DNA of 8,573 nt, taken from Gammaproteobacteria bacterium RIFCSPHIGHO2_12_FULL_37_34 (GTDB lineage Bacteria > Pseudomonadota > Gammaproteobacteria > DSM-16500). Positions 1 through 6,002 of this stretch are shown one piece after another. The number at the start of each line of letters is the position of its first letter. The first letter of the stretch is position 1. The stretch covers positions 1-8,573 of the forward strand of contig MGXW01000051.1 of the NCBI GenBank assembly GCA_001801495.1, given 5' to 3'. A program made the position numbers and the translations under genes. Below the pieces are notes generated by a model. The model was given only the letters and a program-made list of their open reading frames with translations, made no database searches and was not told where the DNA came from.

Positions 1-1
1 T

Positions 2-187
2 ACTCGCGAAAAACTTCACATGTCGCGCGCGGTATTCGCTATTAAAATAGGCGTTTCTGTGCGTACTTTAGAAAAGTGGGAACAAGGAAAAATTGTACCG
101 AATGACCAAGCAGCCGCGCTTATTCTATTAGTAAGAAAATACCCTGATACACTCAAACGATTAGAAAACATCAGCGCTCAAGGTTAA
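2..187 (+). CDS. XRE-type helix-turn-helix protein, C-terminal part (5' end outside window)
   Basis: Frame 2 is open from the window edge to a TAA at 185-187 and gives 61 residues beginning TREKLHMSRAVFA. It contains a recognisable helix-turn-helix: the first helix is around REKLHMSRAVFAIKI, and the recognition helix is GVSVRTLEKWEQG. A short tail follows with KYPDTLKRL near the end. The string VRTLxKWEQG...P...A..L..L....P with a C-terminal P-D-T-L is typical of small NadS/HigA-like DNA-binding antitoxins and autoregulators encoded next to RelE/HigB-type toxins. The toxin, if present, would lie upstream outside the window. It is followed 36 bp later by a second XRE protein on the same strand. 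The fold is clear. The toxin-antitoxin role is inference only. Confidence 0.75.
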   Translation, partial: TREKLHMSRAVFAIKIGVSVRTLEKWEQGKIVPNDQAAALILLVRKYPDTLKRLENISAQG

Positions 188-223
188 AAATATCTCATCT
201 CCTATCACAATCGAGAATTATTT

Positions 224-439
224 ATGACACTTAGTAATGGCTATGCACCTTTTGAATTAACCGATTATGTAGACAATCCTGTTGCCCTAATCCGCATTAA
301 CGCCGGAATAACCCAAGATGAATTAGCAACGTATATGAGTGTGACCCAAGCTTATATCAACAAACTTGAGGCAAAAAACAAAGTCACAGCTAAAGTTTTA
401 AAGAACGTCCAAGCAGCAATTGAAGGCATAAAAAAATAA
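224..439 (+). CDS. Small XRE-family helix-turn-helix protein (71 aa)
   Basis: This is a complete 71-residue protein that is almost entirely one Cro/C1-type helix-turn-helix. Residues about 19-66 carry it: ALIRINAGITQDELATYM forms helices 1-2, SVTQAYINKLEAK is the recognition helix, and VLKNVQAAIEG follows. The spacing T-Q-x-E-L-A...V-T-Q-x-Y-I-x-K-L-E is textbook for HTH_3 proteins. It has no additional domain, so it probably acts as a dimeric DNA-binding repressor or antitoxin. The ATG at 224 has only a weak purine stretch (CGAGAA, 212-217) ahead of it. It lies 36 bp downstream of another XRE protein and is probably co-transcribed with it. Its exact target and any toxin partner cannot be read from this window. 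Confidence 0.8.
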   Translation: MTLSNGYAPFELTDYVDNPVALIRINAGITQDELATYMSVTQAYINKLEAKNKVTAKVLKNVQAAIEGIKK

Positions 440-450
440 AATGTTTTTTA

Positions 451-488
451 GAGCATCACTCGTGACGAGTGTTAAGTTAAAAATGCTC
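451..488. terminator. Dyad symmetry between convergent genes; possible weak bidirectional terminator
   Basis: A perfect 6-bp inverted repeat, CACTCG (457-462) and CGAGTG (466-471) around a TGA loop, is nested inside a second pair, GAGCAT (451-456) and ATGCTC (483-488). It sits exactly between the convergent stop codons of the 71-aa XRE gene and the F-box gene, which fits a terminator role. Neither strand has a clean U-run directly after the inner stem: TTAAGTTAAAAA follows on the plus strand and an A-rich run on the minus strand. Intrinsic termination is therefore uncertain, and the structure could instead protect the 3' ends. Confidence 0.35.
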
Positions 489-1680
489 ATCTAACTCGTA
501 AACTACGATAAATTGAACCTAAATCACCATTGTTTAATTCTTTTTTATACAGATCAAGGATAGATTTATCAGCTCCATTAAGAACAACATTTTTTAGTGC
601 ATTTGCAGCATTAAGTTTTTCTTTTTTGGAAAAACCAAAATTGAATTTATGGTAAAAGAGTGTAAAAGATGTTTTATATTTAGATTGGCTGCTTCTCTTG
701 GGAATATATTCGAGTAACTCTACTTCAGCTTTCACTTTCTCATTTAATTTAGATTTATCAATTGTCTTAGCTAAACTAGGGGTAATGCCATGCTTGAGAA
801 GAGTCTCTACAACTCCGCTATATCCATTATCAGCAGCCCAATAAAGTGGCGTTTTGCCATGATCTTTACCACCTGGATGATTAGATGAAACATTCAAATT
901 AGCACCTTTACTGATAAGGTAATCTACCACCTCTGCACGGCCTTTTGCCGCAGCCCAAAGTAAAGGAGTTTGACCACAGGCATCAACTTGCTCTAGCAAT
1001 TCAGGCTTATTCTGAATTAACTTTTGCACCACATTCAAGCGACCTTCTTGTGCAGCAATATGGATAGGTTGGTATTGCATAGTAAAATATTTTTCGTCGA
1101 ACTTACTGCCCTGCAATAATAACAAAGCTATTTGCTCATAGTCTTGATAACAGGTGAGCGCCCAATAAAGTATGGTTCTGCCATATTCATCGACTTTTGA
1201 AACATCAACTATATATTGATTTTCGGTTATGTAACTTGCCTGTGCAGTCTGATAAAAATAATTTAGTACTTGCTGATTACCTACTTTCTGAGCCCAATTT
1301 AAAAGGGACTTACCACTTTTATCTTTTTTGTTAAAACTAGCTAGCACTATTTTTTTTGCTTGCAAGCTCTCAACATCACTCTCTTTTACCAATGAAAATA
1401 ATCGGCGATCATCAGTTGATAAGTCCTTATACTCCTCAGCATATGTTTTACGAAATTCAGCATACCAATTAATATTCCCTTGGCTTGTTAAGTCATCATA
1501 AAGATGAGGGAAATGCCGCTCATATTTTTTCTTCCAAAAAAATAGATTACCTTGAATAATCTTGTTCGAGATTTTACTCACCGCTGTAACAACAGATGCC
1601 TGCTCAAGACTGAGATAGCTATATATTTCAAATAAGATTTCTATAGGCAACTGATTAAAGCTAGCTTGTTTTCGGAGCAT
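487..1680 (-). CDS. F-box and ankyrin-repeat protein, candidate translocated host-directed effector (397 aa)
   Basis: Residues 11-55 form an F-box: L11-P12-IEILFEIYSYLSLEQA..., then VSK and the closing W49 and Y53..HF. This is the Skp1-binding motif of SCF ubiquitin ligases. Ankyrin-like repeats follow at about 93-142 (degenerate), 164-191, 203-230, 236-265 and 274-303. The best two read GQTPLLWAAAKGRAEVVDYL and GKTPLYWAADNGYSGVVETL. A separate C-terminal module of about 346-395 contains FGFSKKEKLNAANAL. There is no signal peptide or transmembrane segment. F-box proteins are essentially eukaryotic, and in bacteria they are known from host-injected proteins such as Legionella AnkB, so the inferred role is recruiting an ankyrin-bound host protein to SCF ubiquitination. 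Unlike AnkB, the C-terminus (SLRVR) lacks a CaaX prenylation box. A strong ribosome site (GAGGAAAGG, 1685-1693, minus strand) supports the start. Export by a type IV system is inference. Confidence 0.88.
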   Translation of the reverse strand: MLRKQASFNQLPIEILFEIYSYLSLEQASVVTAVSKISNKIIQGNLFFWKKKYERHFPHLYDDLTSQGNINWYAEFRKTYAEEYKDLSTDDRRLFSLVKESDVESLQAKKIVLASFNKKDKSGKSLLNWAQKVGNQQVLNYFYQTAQASYITENQYIVDVSKVDEYGRTILYWALTCYQDYEQIALLLLQGSKFDEKYFTMQYQPIHIAAQEGRLNVVQKLIQNKPELLEQVDACGQTPLLWAAAKGRAEVVDYLISKGANLNVSSNHPGGKDHGKTPLYWAADNGYSGVVETLLKHGITPSLAKTIDKSKLNEKVKAEVELLEYIPKRSSQSKYKTSFTLFYHKFNFGFSKKEKLNAANALKNVVLNGADKSILDLYKKELNNGDLGSIYRSLRVR

Positions 1681-1684
1681 TGCA

Positions 1685-1693
1685 CCTTTCCTC
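1685..1693 (-). promoter_or_regulatory. Strong Shine-Dalgarno of the F-box gene
   Basis: On the minus strand GAGGAAAGG lies four bases before the ATG at 1680, with the AGGA core nine bases away. It fixes the start codon and puts the F-box within eleven residues of the N-terminus. Further upstream, TACAAT (1723-1728, minus) could be a -10 element, but no convincing -35 accompanies it. Confidence 0.7.
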
Positions 1694-1870
1694 GATGAAT
1701 ATTTTTATATTTTGGTGTAATTATTGTATAGATAGCACATTAACATAACCTTATTTTATCAAGCAATTTCAGCAGATTTCACATCTAGCCAAACACTAAA
1801 AGGAACCCCAAACCATGTATTGTTCTTGTTTTGACCTATCAATTACCTGTAATCTGTTGGTTTTATTTGA
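1694..1870. other. Intergenic region between the F-box gene and tRNA-Thr
   Basis: These are about 180 AT-rich bases with no credible ORF. It should hold the promoter of the minus-strand F-box gene and the 3' trailer of the tRNA. A 5-bp dyad, ATTAC/GTAAT, is visible at 1842-1853. It is too short and has no U-run, so I do not call it a tRNA terminator. Read-through from the tRNA into the F-box gene is possible because they share a strand. Confidence 0.5.
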
Positions 1871-1943
<73 letters not shown>

Positions 1944-1995
1944 TACCTCATAGTAACGCCATGACATAACGCGCATACTTGGATTAACATGTGAA

Positions 1996-2274
1996 CTATA
2001 CTGCTTTGCGCATATCAATGCATGCTCTGCTTTGAGTTGTTGTGATAAAGATTGAAAAAATCGCACTGCTTTTCATGCGTTCATAGTGACCGCGTACGAT
2101 AATCGTTTTCCCGAGAAAGGATAAGATACAAGGATGAATCTTGATTTTTAAGTATTGATAAAGAGCCGCTTCCATTGTGTGATGATAAACAGTTGTTATC
2201 CTGGAAACACCGAGTTGATTTTGATCAATCATACTTTGTGGGTGTTGAAATATCTTTGGTATACGATTATTCAT
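1996..2274 (-). CDS. Possible small protein with a faint BON-like pattern (92 aa), doubtful
   Basis: An ATG at 2274 with AGG seven bases upstream opens 92 codons ending 52 bp before the tRNA. The stretch EAALYQYLKIKIHPCILSF followed by GKTIIVRGHYERMKSSAI follows the general pattern of a BON domain: a helix, then a strand of the form G-x-x-x-V-x-G, then a helix. BON domains are small modules found in envelope and periplasmic proteins. No signal peptide is seen and the match is weak. The ORF could be a remnant of a longer gene or chance. No other credible gene covers this interval, which is the main reason to list it. Confidence 0.33.
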   Translation of the reverse strand: MNNRIPKIFQHPQSMIDQNQLGVSRITTVYHHTMEAALYQYLKIKIHPCILSFLGKTIIVRGHYERMKSSAIFSIFITTTQSRACIDMRKAV

Positions 2275-2316
2275 ATTTTAGCCTGGAAAAAAGAAGCAAA
2301 AAGCAATTTTTTATTT

Positions 2317-2322
2317 TATAAT
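2317..2322 (+). promoter_or_regulatory. Putative -10 element of the OTU-protein gene
   Basis: A perfect TATAAT lies 57 bases before the start codon, within a T-rich stretch. No good TTGACA-like -35 is present 16-18 bp upstream (the bases there read AAGCAA). The promoter would therefore need an activator or rely on AT-rich upstream DNA. Transcription would begin near 2329, leaving about 50 nt of leader. It may also drive lipB and the genes beyond it. Confidence 0.4.
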
Positions 2323-2367
2323 TCCATTCTAATCGTTCCCAGGAAGCAATACTAGCTAGAGGAAAAC

Positions 2368-2372
2368 AAGGA
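2368..2372 (+). promoter_or_regulatory. Shine-Dalgarno of the OTU-protein gene
   Basis: AAGGA lies seven bases before the ATG at 2380, with a second purine run (GAGGAAAA) just upstream. This supports the chosen start, which places the first ankyrin helix at the very N-terminus of the protein. Confidence 0.65.
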
Positions 2373-2379
2373 AAGCACT

Positions 2380-4410
2380 ATGCCCTACGAATTACATATT
2401 GCAGCTGCGGATAAAAAAAATGGTTACCTTAAAGTTAAACAATTGATTGAAGAAAAACCAGTCGAAGAACAATCAGCATACGTCAATTGCATTCATCCTG
2501 ATCATCTATCTAAACCTGTAGACTGGGCAGCTCAATCCGGAAGTCTTAAAACATTAAGATATCTCATCAAGGTAGCGCATGCTGATTTACATGCCAGTGT
2601 TCATACTCATAATTTATTGTTTTGGGCATTAGAAAATAGTAAAAAGATCATTCAATATGTTGCTCGCCCCAACATTATCCAACAATTTCAAGATGGAACA
2701 ACTGATTTGCATGCTGCGATTGCAATAGGAAACTTAAATAAAGTTAAAAAATTAGCTAAGCATCCTGGTCGGATAAATGAAAAAAATAGTCGTGATGAAA
2801 CATCATTATTTTGGGCAGTTAAAGCGGAAAATAGAAAAATAGCGAGTTTTATTGTGCATCACCCTGATTTCATATCCCTAGATGCAGTAGAAAAATGGGA
2901 CCCTCTTCATCGATATTTTGGAAAGAAATACTATTATGAAGGTAAAAAATATAGTAGTTATAATCAAGCATGCCACGCTTATAAAAAAGCAATTGACTTT
3001 TTGCAAAAAATAAAAATAATTGACGATCCCGATAAAGAACTTTTATCAAACTGCTGTATAGAATTAAGTAAAATTTATCTCGCAAAAAAAAGTAAGATTA
3101 ATTTAATTCTTCAAGCTGTGCAAGAAGCTCTCCATTATGCTTTAGAGATTAAAAACAGCTACCATGCAAAATGTTGCCAAGCAGTGGCTTATCATCATTT
3201 GTTTTGGATTTATGAACAATTAGATAAAATGGATGAAGCTATTATAGCTTTTGAACATGCACTTGATTGGGAAAACGAAAACAAGAAGGAGTTGCTTATG
3301 CATACCCATGGTTTGTATAATAATATTCAAAACAATAATGTTTCTAAAACCATCCATGCACTTCAAGTAGAAATTAATTCTTTACAGGATCTCAATCCAC
3401 TTCTTCCGGAAGAAAAAAATGACGTTTACAAACGTTTAGCATGCGCATATGATAATCTTGCTAATTTATACTGCCAATCAGGGCAACAAGACATTATTCA
3501 TACACAACAACAAAGCATCGCTTTTTTAGAAAAAATAACTCCGAAACAAGACGAAGAGTTTTCGAAAATGGCAAAAAGTTATAAACGATTAGGGTTTTAT
3601 TACATTCGCGAAAAGAATAGTAGTGAAGCAATTAAAGTATTTGAAAAATCAATTGAATATTGTTACCAAATTAAAAATGCCGTTGAAAAAGATAGTTTAA
3701 TCCGCACACATCAATTTATTCTTGAGTTCTATAGAAATCACTATGCTATTTCCGAACACAAATTGCAATTACAAGAAGAAGCAAAAGCATGGGGATATGA
3801 ATGTTTTGATACACAATCTGATGGTGATTGTTTTTTTCACGCGATAGCTCATCAAATGTTAAGATGCGGATCTCATTTATCTTGTGATGCATCGAGCTTA
3901 CGCACAATGACGGCCAATCACATTAAACAATATTTTGATTTTTATCGCGGATTTATTGATGAAAAAAATCCTGACGATTACCTTGAAAAACTAAGCAAAA
4001 GCGGCACGTGGGTCGATCCCATTGGTATTCAAGCGCTTGCGCGTGTATTCCATGTTACGTTGGTTATCATTAATAGCGACCGTACCACACCAATCATTAT
4101 CAAACAACTTCATTCACATGGCACCCTTTATCTAGGATATGAAATCGATTGGCATTATCAATCACTCATACCACGACCAGATTGGCAAGCTACTAAATTC
4201 ATTCAACCCTTATTAGATGCAGCACCTATAGATGATTTCGTTACATTACCATTAAAACGGAAACGTGAAGAAGACGAAAAAAATAATGATTTACCGCCAA
4301 GTAAACTATATCGATCGTCACAAACTTTTTTTGAAAATAATCTTGCGCCTCCAAACTATCCTCTTGAAGATAACAAACCTAATGACTACCATGATATGCC
4401 CTACCATTAA
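2380..4410 (+). CDS. Ankyrin / TPR-like / OTU-domain cysteine protease, candidate effector deubiquitinase (676 aa)
   Basis: Residues 1-165 contain about five degenerate ankyrin repeats (ELHIAAADKKNGYLKVKQLI; KPVDWAAQSGSLKTLRYLI; TSLFWAVKAENRKIASFIV). Residues about 190-460 are helical and TPR-like, clearest at AYHHLFWIYEQLDKMDEAII and AKSYKRLGFYYIREKNSSEA. Residues 466-601 form an OTU peptidase domain. The Cys box is S480-D481-G482-D483-C484-FFHAIA, GTWVDPIGIQALA is at 542-554, the VTLVIIN strand follows, and the catalytic-His box is W591-H592-Y593-QSL. All expected catalytic residues are present. OTU enzymes cleave ubiquitin chains, so ubiquitin removal in the host cell is the likely role, with ankyrin/TPR parts as target binders. 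The hydrophilic tail has a KRKR patch (626-629), an acidic cluster and a PPNY motif (657-660). There is no signal peptide. The 3' end overlaps lipB by about 29 bp. Chain specificity and secretion route are unknown. Confidence 0.88.
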   Translation: MPYELHIAAADKKNGYLKVKQLIEEKPVEEQSAYVNCIHPDHLSKPVDWAAQSGSLKTLRYLIKVAHADLHASVHTHNLLFWALENSKKIIQYVARPNIIQQFQDGTTDLHAAIAIGNLNKVKKLAKHPGRINEKNSRDETSLFWAVKAENRKIASFIVHHPDFISLDAVEKWDPLHRYFGKKYYYEGKKYSSYNQACHAYKKAIDFLQKIKIIDDPDKELLSNCCIELSKIYLAKKSKINLILQAVQEALHYALEIKNSYHAKCCQAVAYHHLFWIYEQLDKMDEAIIAFEHALDWENENKKELLMHTHGLYNNIQNNNVSKTIHALQVEINSLQDLNPLLPEEKNDVYKRLACAYDNLANLYCQSGQQDIIHTQQQSIAFLEKITPKQDEEFSKMAKSYKRLGFYYIREKNSSEAIKVFEKSIEYCYQIKNAVEKDSLIRTHQFILEFYRNHYAISEHKLQLQEEAKAWGYECFDTQSDGDCFFHAIAHQMLRCGSHLSCDASSLRTMTANHIKQYFDFYRGFIDEKNPDDYLEKLSKSGTWVDPIGIQALARVFHVTLVIINSDRTTPIIIKQLHSHGTLYLGYEIDWHYQSLIPRPDWQATKFIQPLLDAAPIDDFVTLPLKRKREEDEKNNDLPPSKLYRSSQTFFENNLAPPNYPLEDNKPNDYHDMPYH

Positions 4411-5056
4411 TATCCGTTGGCTCAAATACCAAGATTACTTGGCTTGTTGGCAAGCTATGCGAGATTTTACTCATCAACGAACAGATGAAACACCGGATGA
4501 AATTTGGTTACTCGAACATCATTCTGTGTTCACACAAGGGCAAAGTGGTAAGCCAGAGCACATCTTACATCCTAGTCATATTCCTGTAATAAAAACTGAT
4601 CGTGGTGGTCAAGTAACTTATCATGGGCCAGGTCAATTAATGGTTTATACACTAATTGATATTAAACGAAAAAAATGGAATGTGCGTGAATTCGTCACAT
4701 TACTTGAAGAAGCCATTATCGATTTTTTGGCCAGCTATAATATTCTTGCCTATGCCAATTGCAACGCACCAGGCGTGTATGTCAATATTCCAGAAAACTT
4801 AAATGATACTATACAAGAACACAAAATTTGTTCTATCGGATTACGCATACGCCGTGGCTACTCTTATCACGGCCTGGCTTTAAATGTTGCTATGAATTTA
4901 GAACCCTTTGCGAATATTCATCCCTGCGGATATCCAGGTCTTAAAATGACGCAATGTGTCGATCTCGGCGGCCCTAGTAATGTACATGAAGCTAGTAATC
5001 AATTGGTCAATTATTTATTGAAAAAATTAGGGTATAATGAAGCAAGTTTTATATGA
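4382..5056 (+). CDS. lipB: Octanoyl-[acyl-carrier-protein]:protein N-octanoyltransferase LipB
   Basis: LipB moves octanoate from octanoyl-ACP to the lipoyl domains of 2-oxoacid dehydrogenases and GcvH, the first step of endogenous lipoate synthesis in the cytoplasm. The 224-aa product is of normal family length. It carries EIWLLEHHSVFTQGQSGKPEH, the DRGGQVTYHGPGQ signature (73-85), KICSIGLRIRRG with catalytic Lys148, HGLALNV (163-169) and HPCGYPG with catalytic Cys182. ATG 4382 or ATG 4391 are both possible starts. Neither has a good ribosome site, and both lie inside the 3' end of the OTU gene, so translation may be coupled to it. The frame stays open upstream to 4265, but that extension is lysine-rich, has no LipB counterpart and mirrors the OTU frame. 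The 3' end overlaps lipA by 20 bp if the longer lipA start is used. Confidence 0.96.
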   Translation: MTTMICPTINIRWLKYQDYLACWQAMRDFTHQRTDETPDEIWLLEHHSVFTQGQSGKPEHILHPSHIPVIKTDRGGQVTYHGPGQLMVYTLIDIKRKKWNVREFVTLLEEAIIDFLASYNILAYANCNAPGVYVNIPENLNDTIQEHKICSIGLRIRRGYSYHGLALNVAMNLEPFANIHPCGYPGLKMTQCVDLGGPSNVHEASNQLVNYLLKKLGYNEASFI

Positions 5057-6002
5057 GAACCTGAGTATGGCGAGTTTGAAACAACGCGGAGCAGATAAAT
5101 TATCTCGTATCCCCATTAAAATTGAACCTACACTAAATCCATTACGCAAACCAGATTGGATTCGCGTGCGTATTCCTGCTTCTTCTGCTGTTTATGATTT
5201 AAAAAAATTATTACGTGAAAATAAATTGGTTACTGTGTGTGAAGAGGCATCGTGTCCTAATCTCCCTGAATGTTTTTCACATGGCATAGCAACCTTTATG
5301 ATCATGGGTGACAAATGCACGCGTCGCTGTAGTTTCTGTGATGTTGCGCATGGCAAACCTGAGCCGCTTGATTCCAAGGAACCAACGCATCTTGCTCATA
5401 CCATCGCACAAATGGGTTTACGCTATGTTGTGATCACATCTGTCGATCGTGATGATTTGCGCGATGGTGGTGCAAGTCACTTTACTGCTTGTATTCAAGC
5501 CATTCGAGAAAAAAATCCAGAAATTAAAATTGAAATTTTAGTACCTGATTATCGTGGTCGCATGGAAATTGCGCTTGATGAAACTGCAAAAGCATTGCCT
5601 GATGTGTTTAATCATAATATTGAAACCATACCTCGCCTTTATAAAAAAGCACGTCCAGGATCCGATTATCTTCACTCATTACGTTTGTTACAATCTTTTA
5701 AAATACGCTTTTCACCTATTCCTACCAAATCAGGATTAATGTTAGGATTAGGTGAAACCAATGCTGAAATTGAACAAACCCTGATTGATCTTCATACTCA
5801 TAACGTTGATATGATCACCTTAGGGCAATATTTACAACCTAGTCGTTATCATTTACCTGTTACGCGTTTTGTTACACCAGAGGAGTTTAAACAATTGGGA
5901 GAATTTGCCAAACAACTTGGTTTTAAAAATGTTGCAAGCGGCCCTCTGGTCAGATCATCTTATCATGCTGATAAACAAGCTGCGGGAGAAAAAATAAGCT
6001 AA
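5037..6002 (+). CDS. lipA: Lipoyl synthase LipA (radical SAM)
   Basis: LipA inserts two sulfurs at C6 and C8 of the octanoyl group placed by LipB, completing protein-bound lipoate. At 321 aa it has the same length as the E. coli enzyme. The auxiliary, sulfur-donating 4Fe-4S cluster ligands are C68, C73 and C79 (CEEASCPNLPEC). The radical SAM ligands are C94, C98 and C101 (CTRRCSFC). VITSVDRDDLRDGGA, FNHNIET, IPTKSGLMLGLGE and the C-terminal RSSYH (306-310), whose serine binds the auxiliary cluster, are all present. The ATG at 5037 (AGGG four bases upstream, overlapping lipB) gives the usual length. A second in-frame ATG at 5067 would start after the lipB stop and is a fair alternative. Its stop shares a base with the next start (TAATG). 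Confidence 0.97.
   Translation: MKQVLYENLSMASLKQRGADKLSRIPIKIEPTLNPLRKPDWIRVRIPASSAVYDLKKLLRENKLVTVCEEASCPNLPECFSHGIATFMIMGDKCTRRCSFCDVAHGKPEPLDSKEPTHLAHTIAQMGLRYVVITSVDRDDLRDGGASHFTACIQAIREKNPEIKIEILVPDYRGRMEIALDETAKALPDVFNHNIETIPRLYKKARPGSDYLHSLRLLQSFKIRFSPIPTKSGLMLGLGETNAEIEQTLIDLHTHNVDMITLGQYLQPSRYHLPVTRFVTPEEFKQLGEFAKQLGFKNVASGPLVRSSYHADKQAAGEKIS

Larger units (their letters stand above)
1944..2379. other. Low-coding region between tRNA-Thr and the OTU-protein gene
   Basis: These 436 bases separate a minus-strand tRNA from a plus-strand effector-like gene and must contain both promoters. A doubtful minus-strand ORF (1996-2274) is the only coding candidate. An 8-bp palindrome TTGATCAA and a flanking TGATT/AATCA pair occur around 2216-2231 but have no known match. 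The TATAAT at 2317-2322 is the clearest regulatory signal. I see no insertion sequence ends and no duplicated tRNA 3' end that would mark an integration event. Confidence 0.5.

Noticed and set aside
487..501. C-terminal CaaX prenylation box as in Legionella AnkB
   Set aside because: The F-box protein ends in S-L-R-V-R with no cysteine near the terminus, so host farnesylation is not supported.
1842..1853. ATTAC-CT-GTAAT hairpin as the tRNA or F-box terminator
   Set aside because: Five-base AT-rich stem with a two-base loop and no following U-run; not a stable terminator.
2216..2231. Palindrome TTGATCAA with flanking TGATT/AATCA as an operator
   Set aside because: Short AT-rich palindromes are expected by chance, and it does not match a regulator site I can name. 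Noted only within the intergenic entry.
2155..2355. Plus-strand 66-codon ORF upstream of the OTU gene
   Set aside because: No domain pattern and no clear ribosome site. It overlaps the opposite-strand candidate and the likely promoter of the OTU gene.
2870..3085. Minus-strand ORF inside the OTU gene
   Set aside because: Antisense shadow of a strongly supported gene with low-complexity hydrophobic sequence. The same applies to minus-strand frames at 5192-5377, 5950-6216, 6877-7068 and 7852-8037 and the plus-strand frame at 5554-5739.
4265..4381. Upstream in-frame extension of lipB starting at 4265
   Set aside because: The extra 39 residues are K/I/L-rich, have no counterpart in LipB proteins and lie wholly within the well-supported OTU reading frame. 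Family length fits the start at 4382 or 4391.
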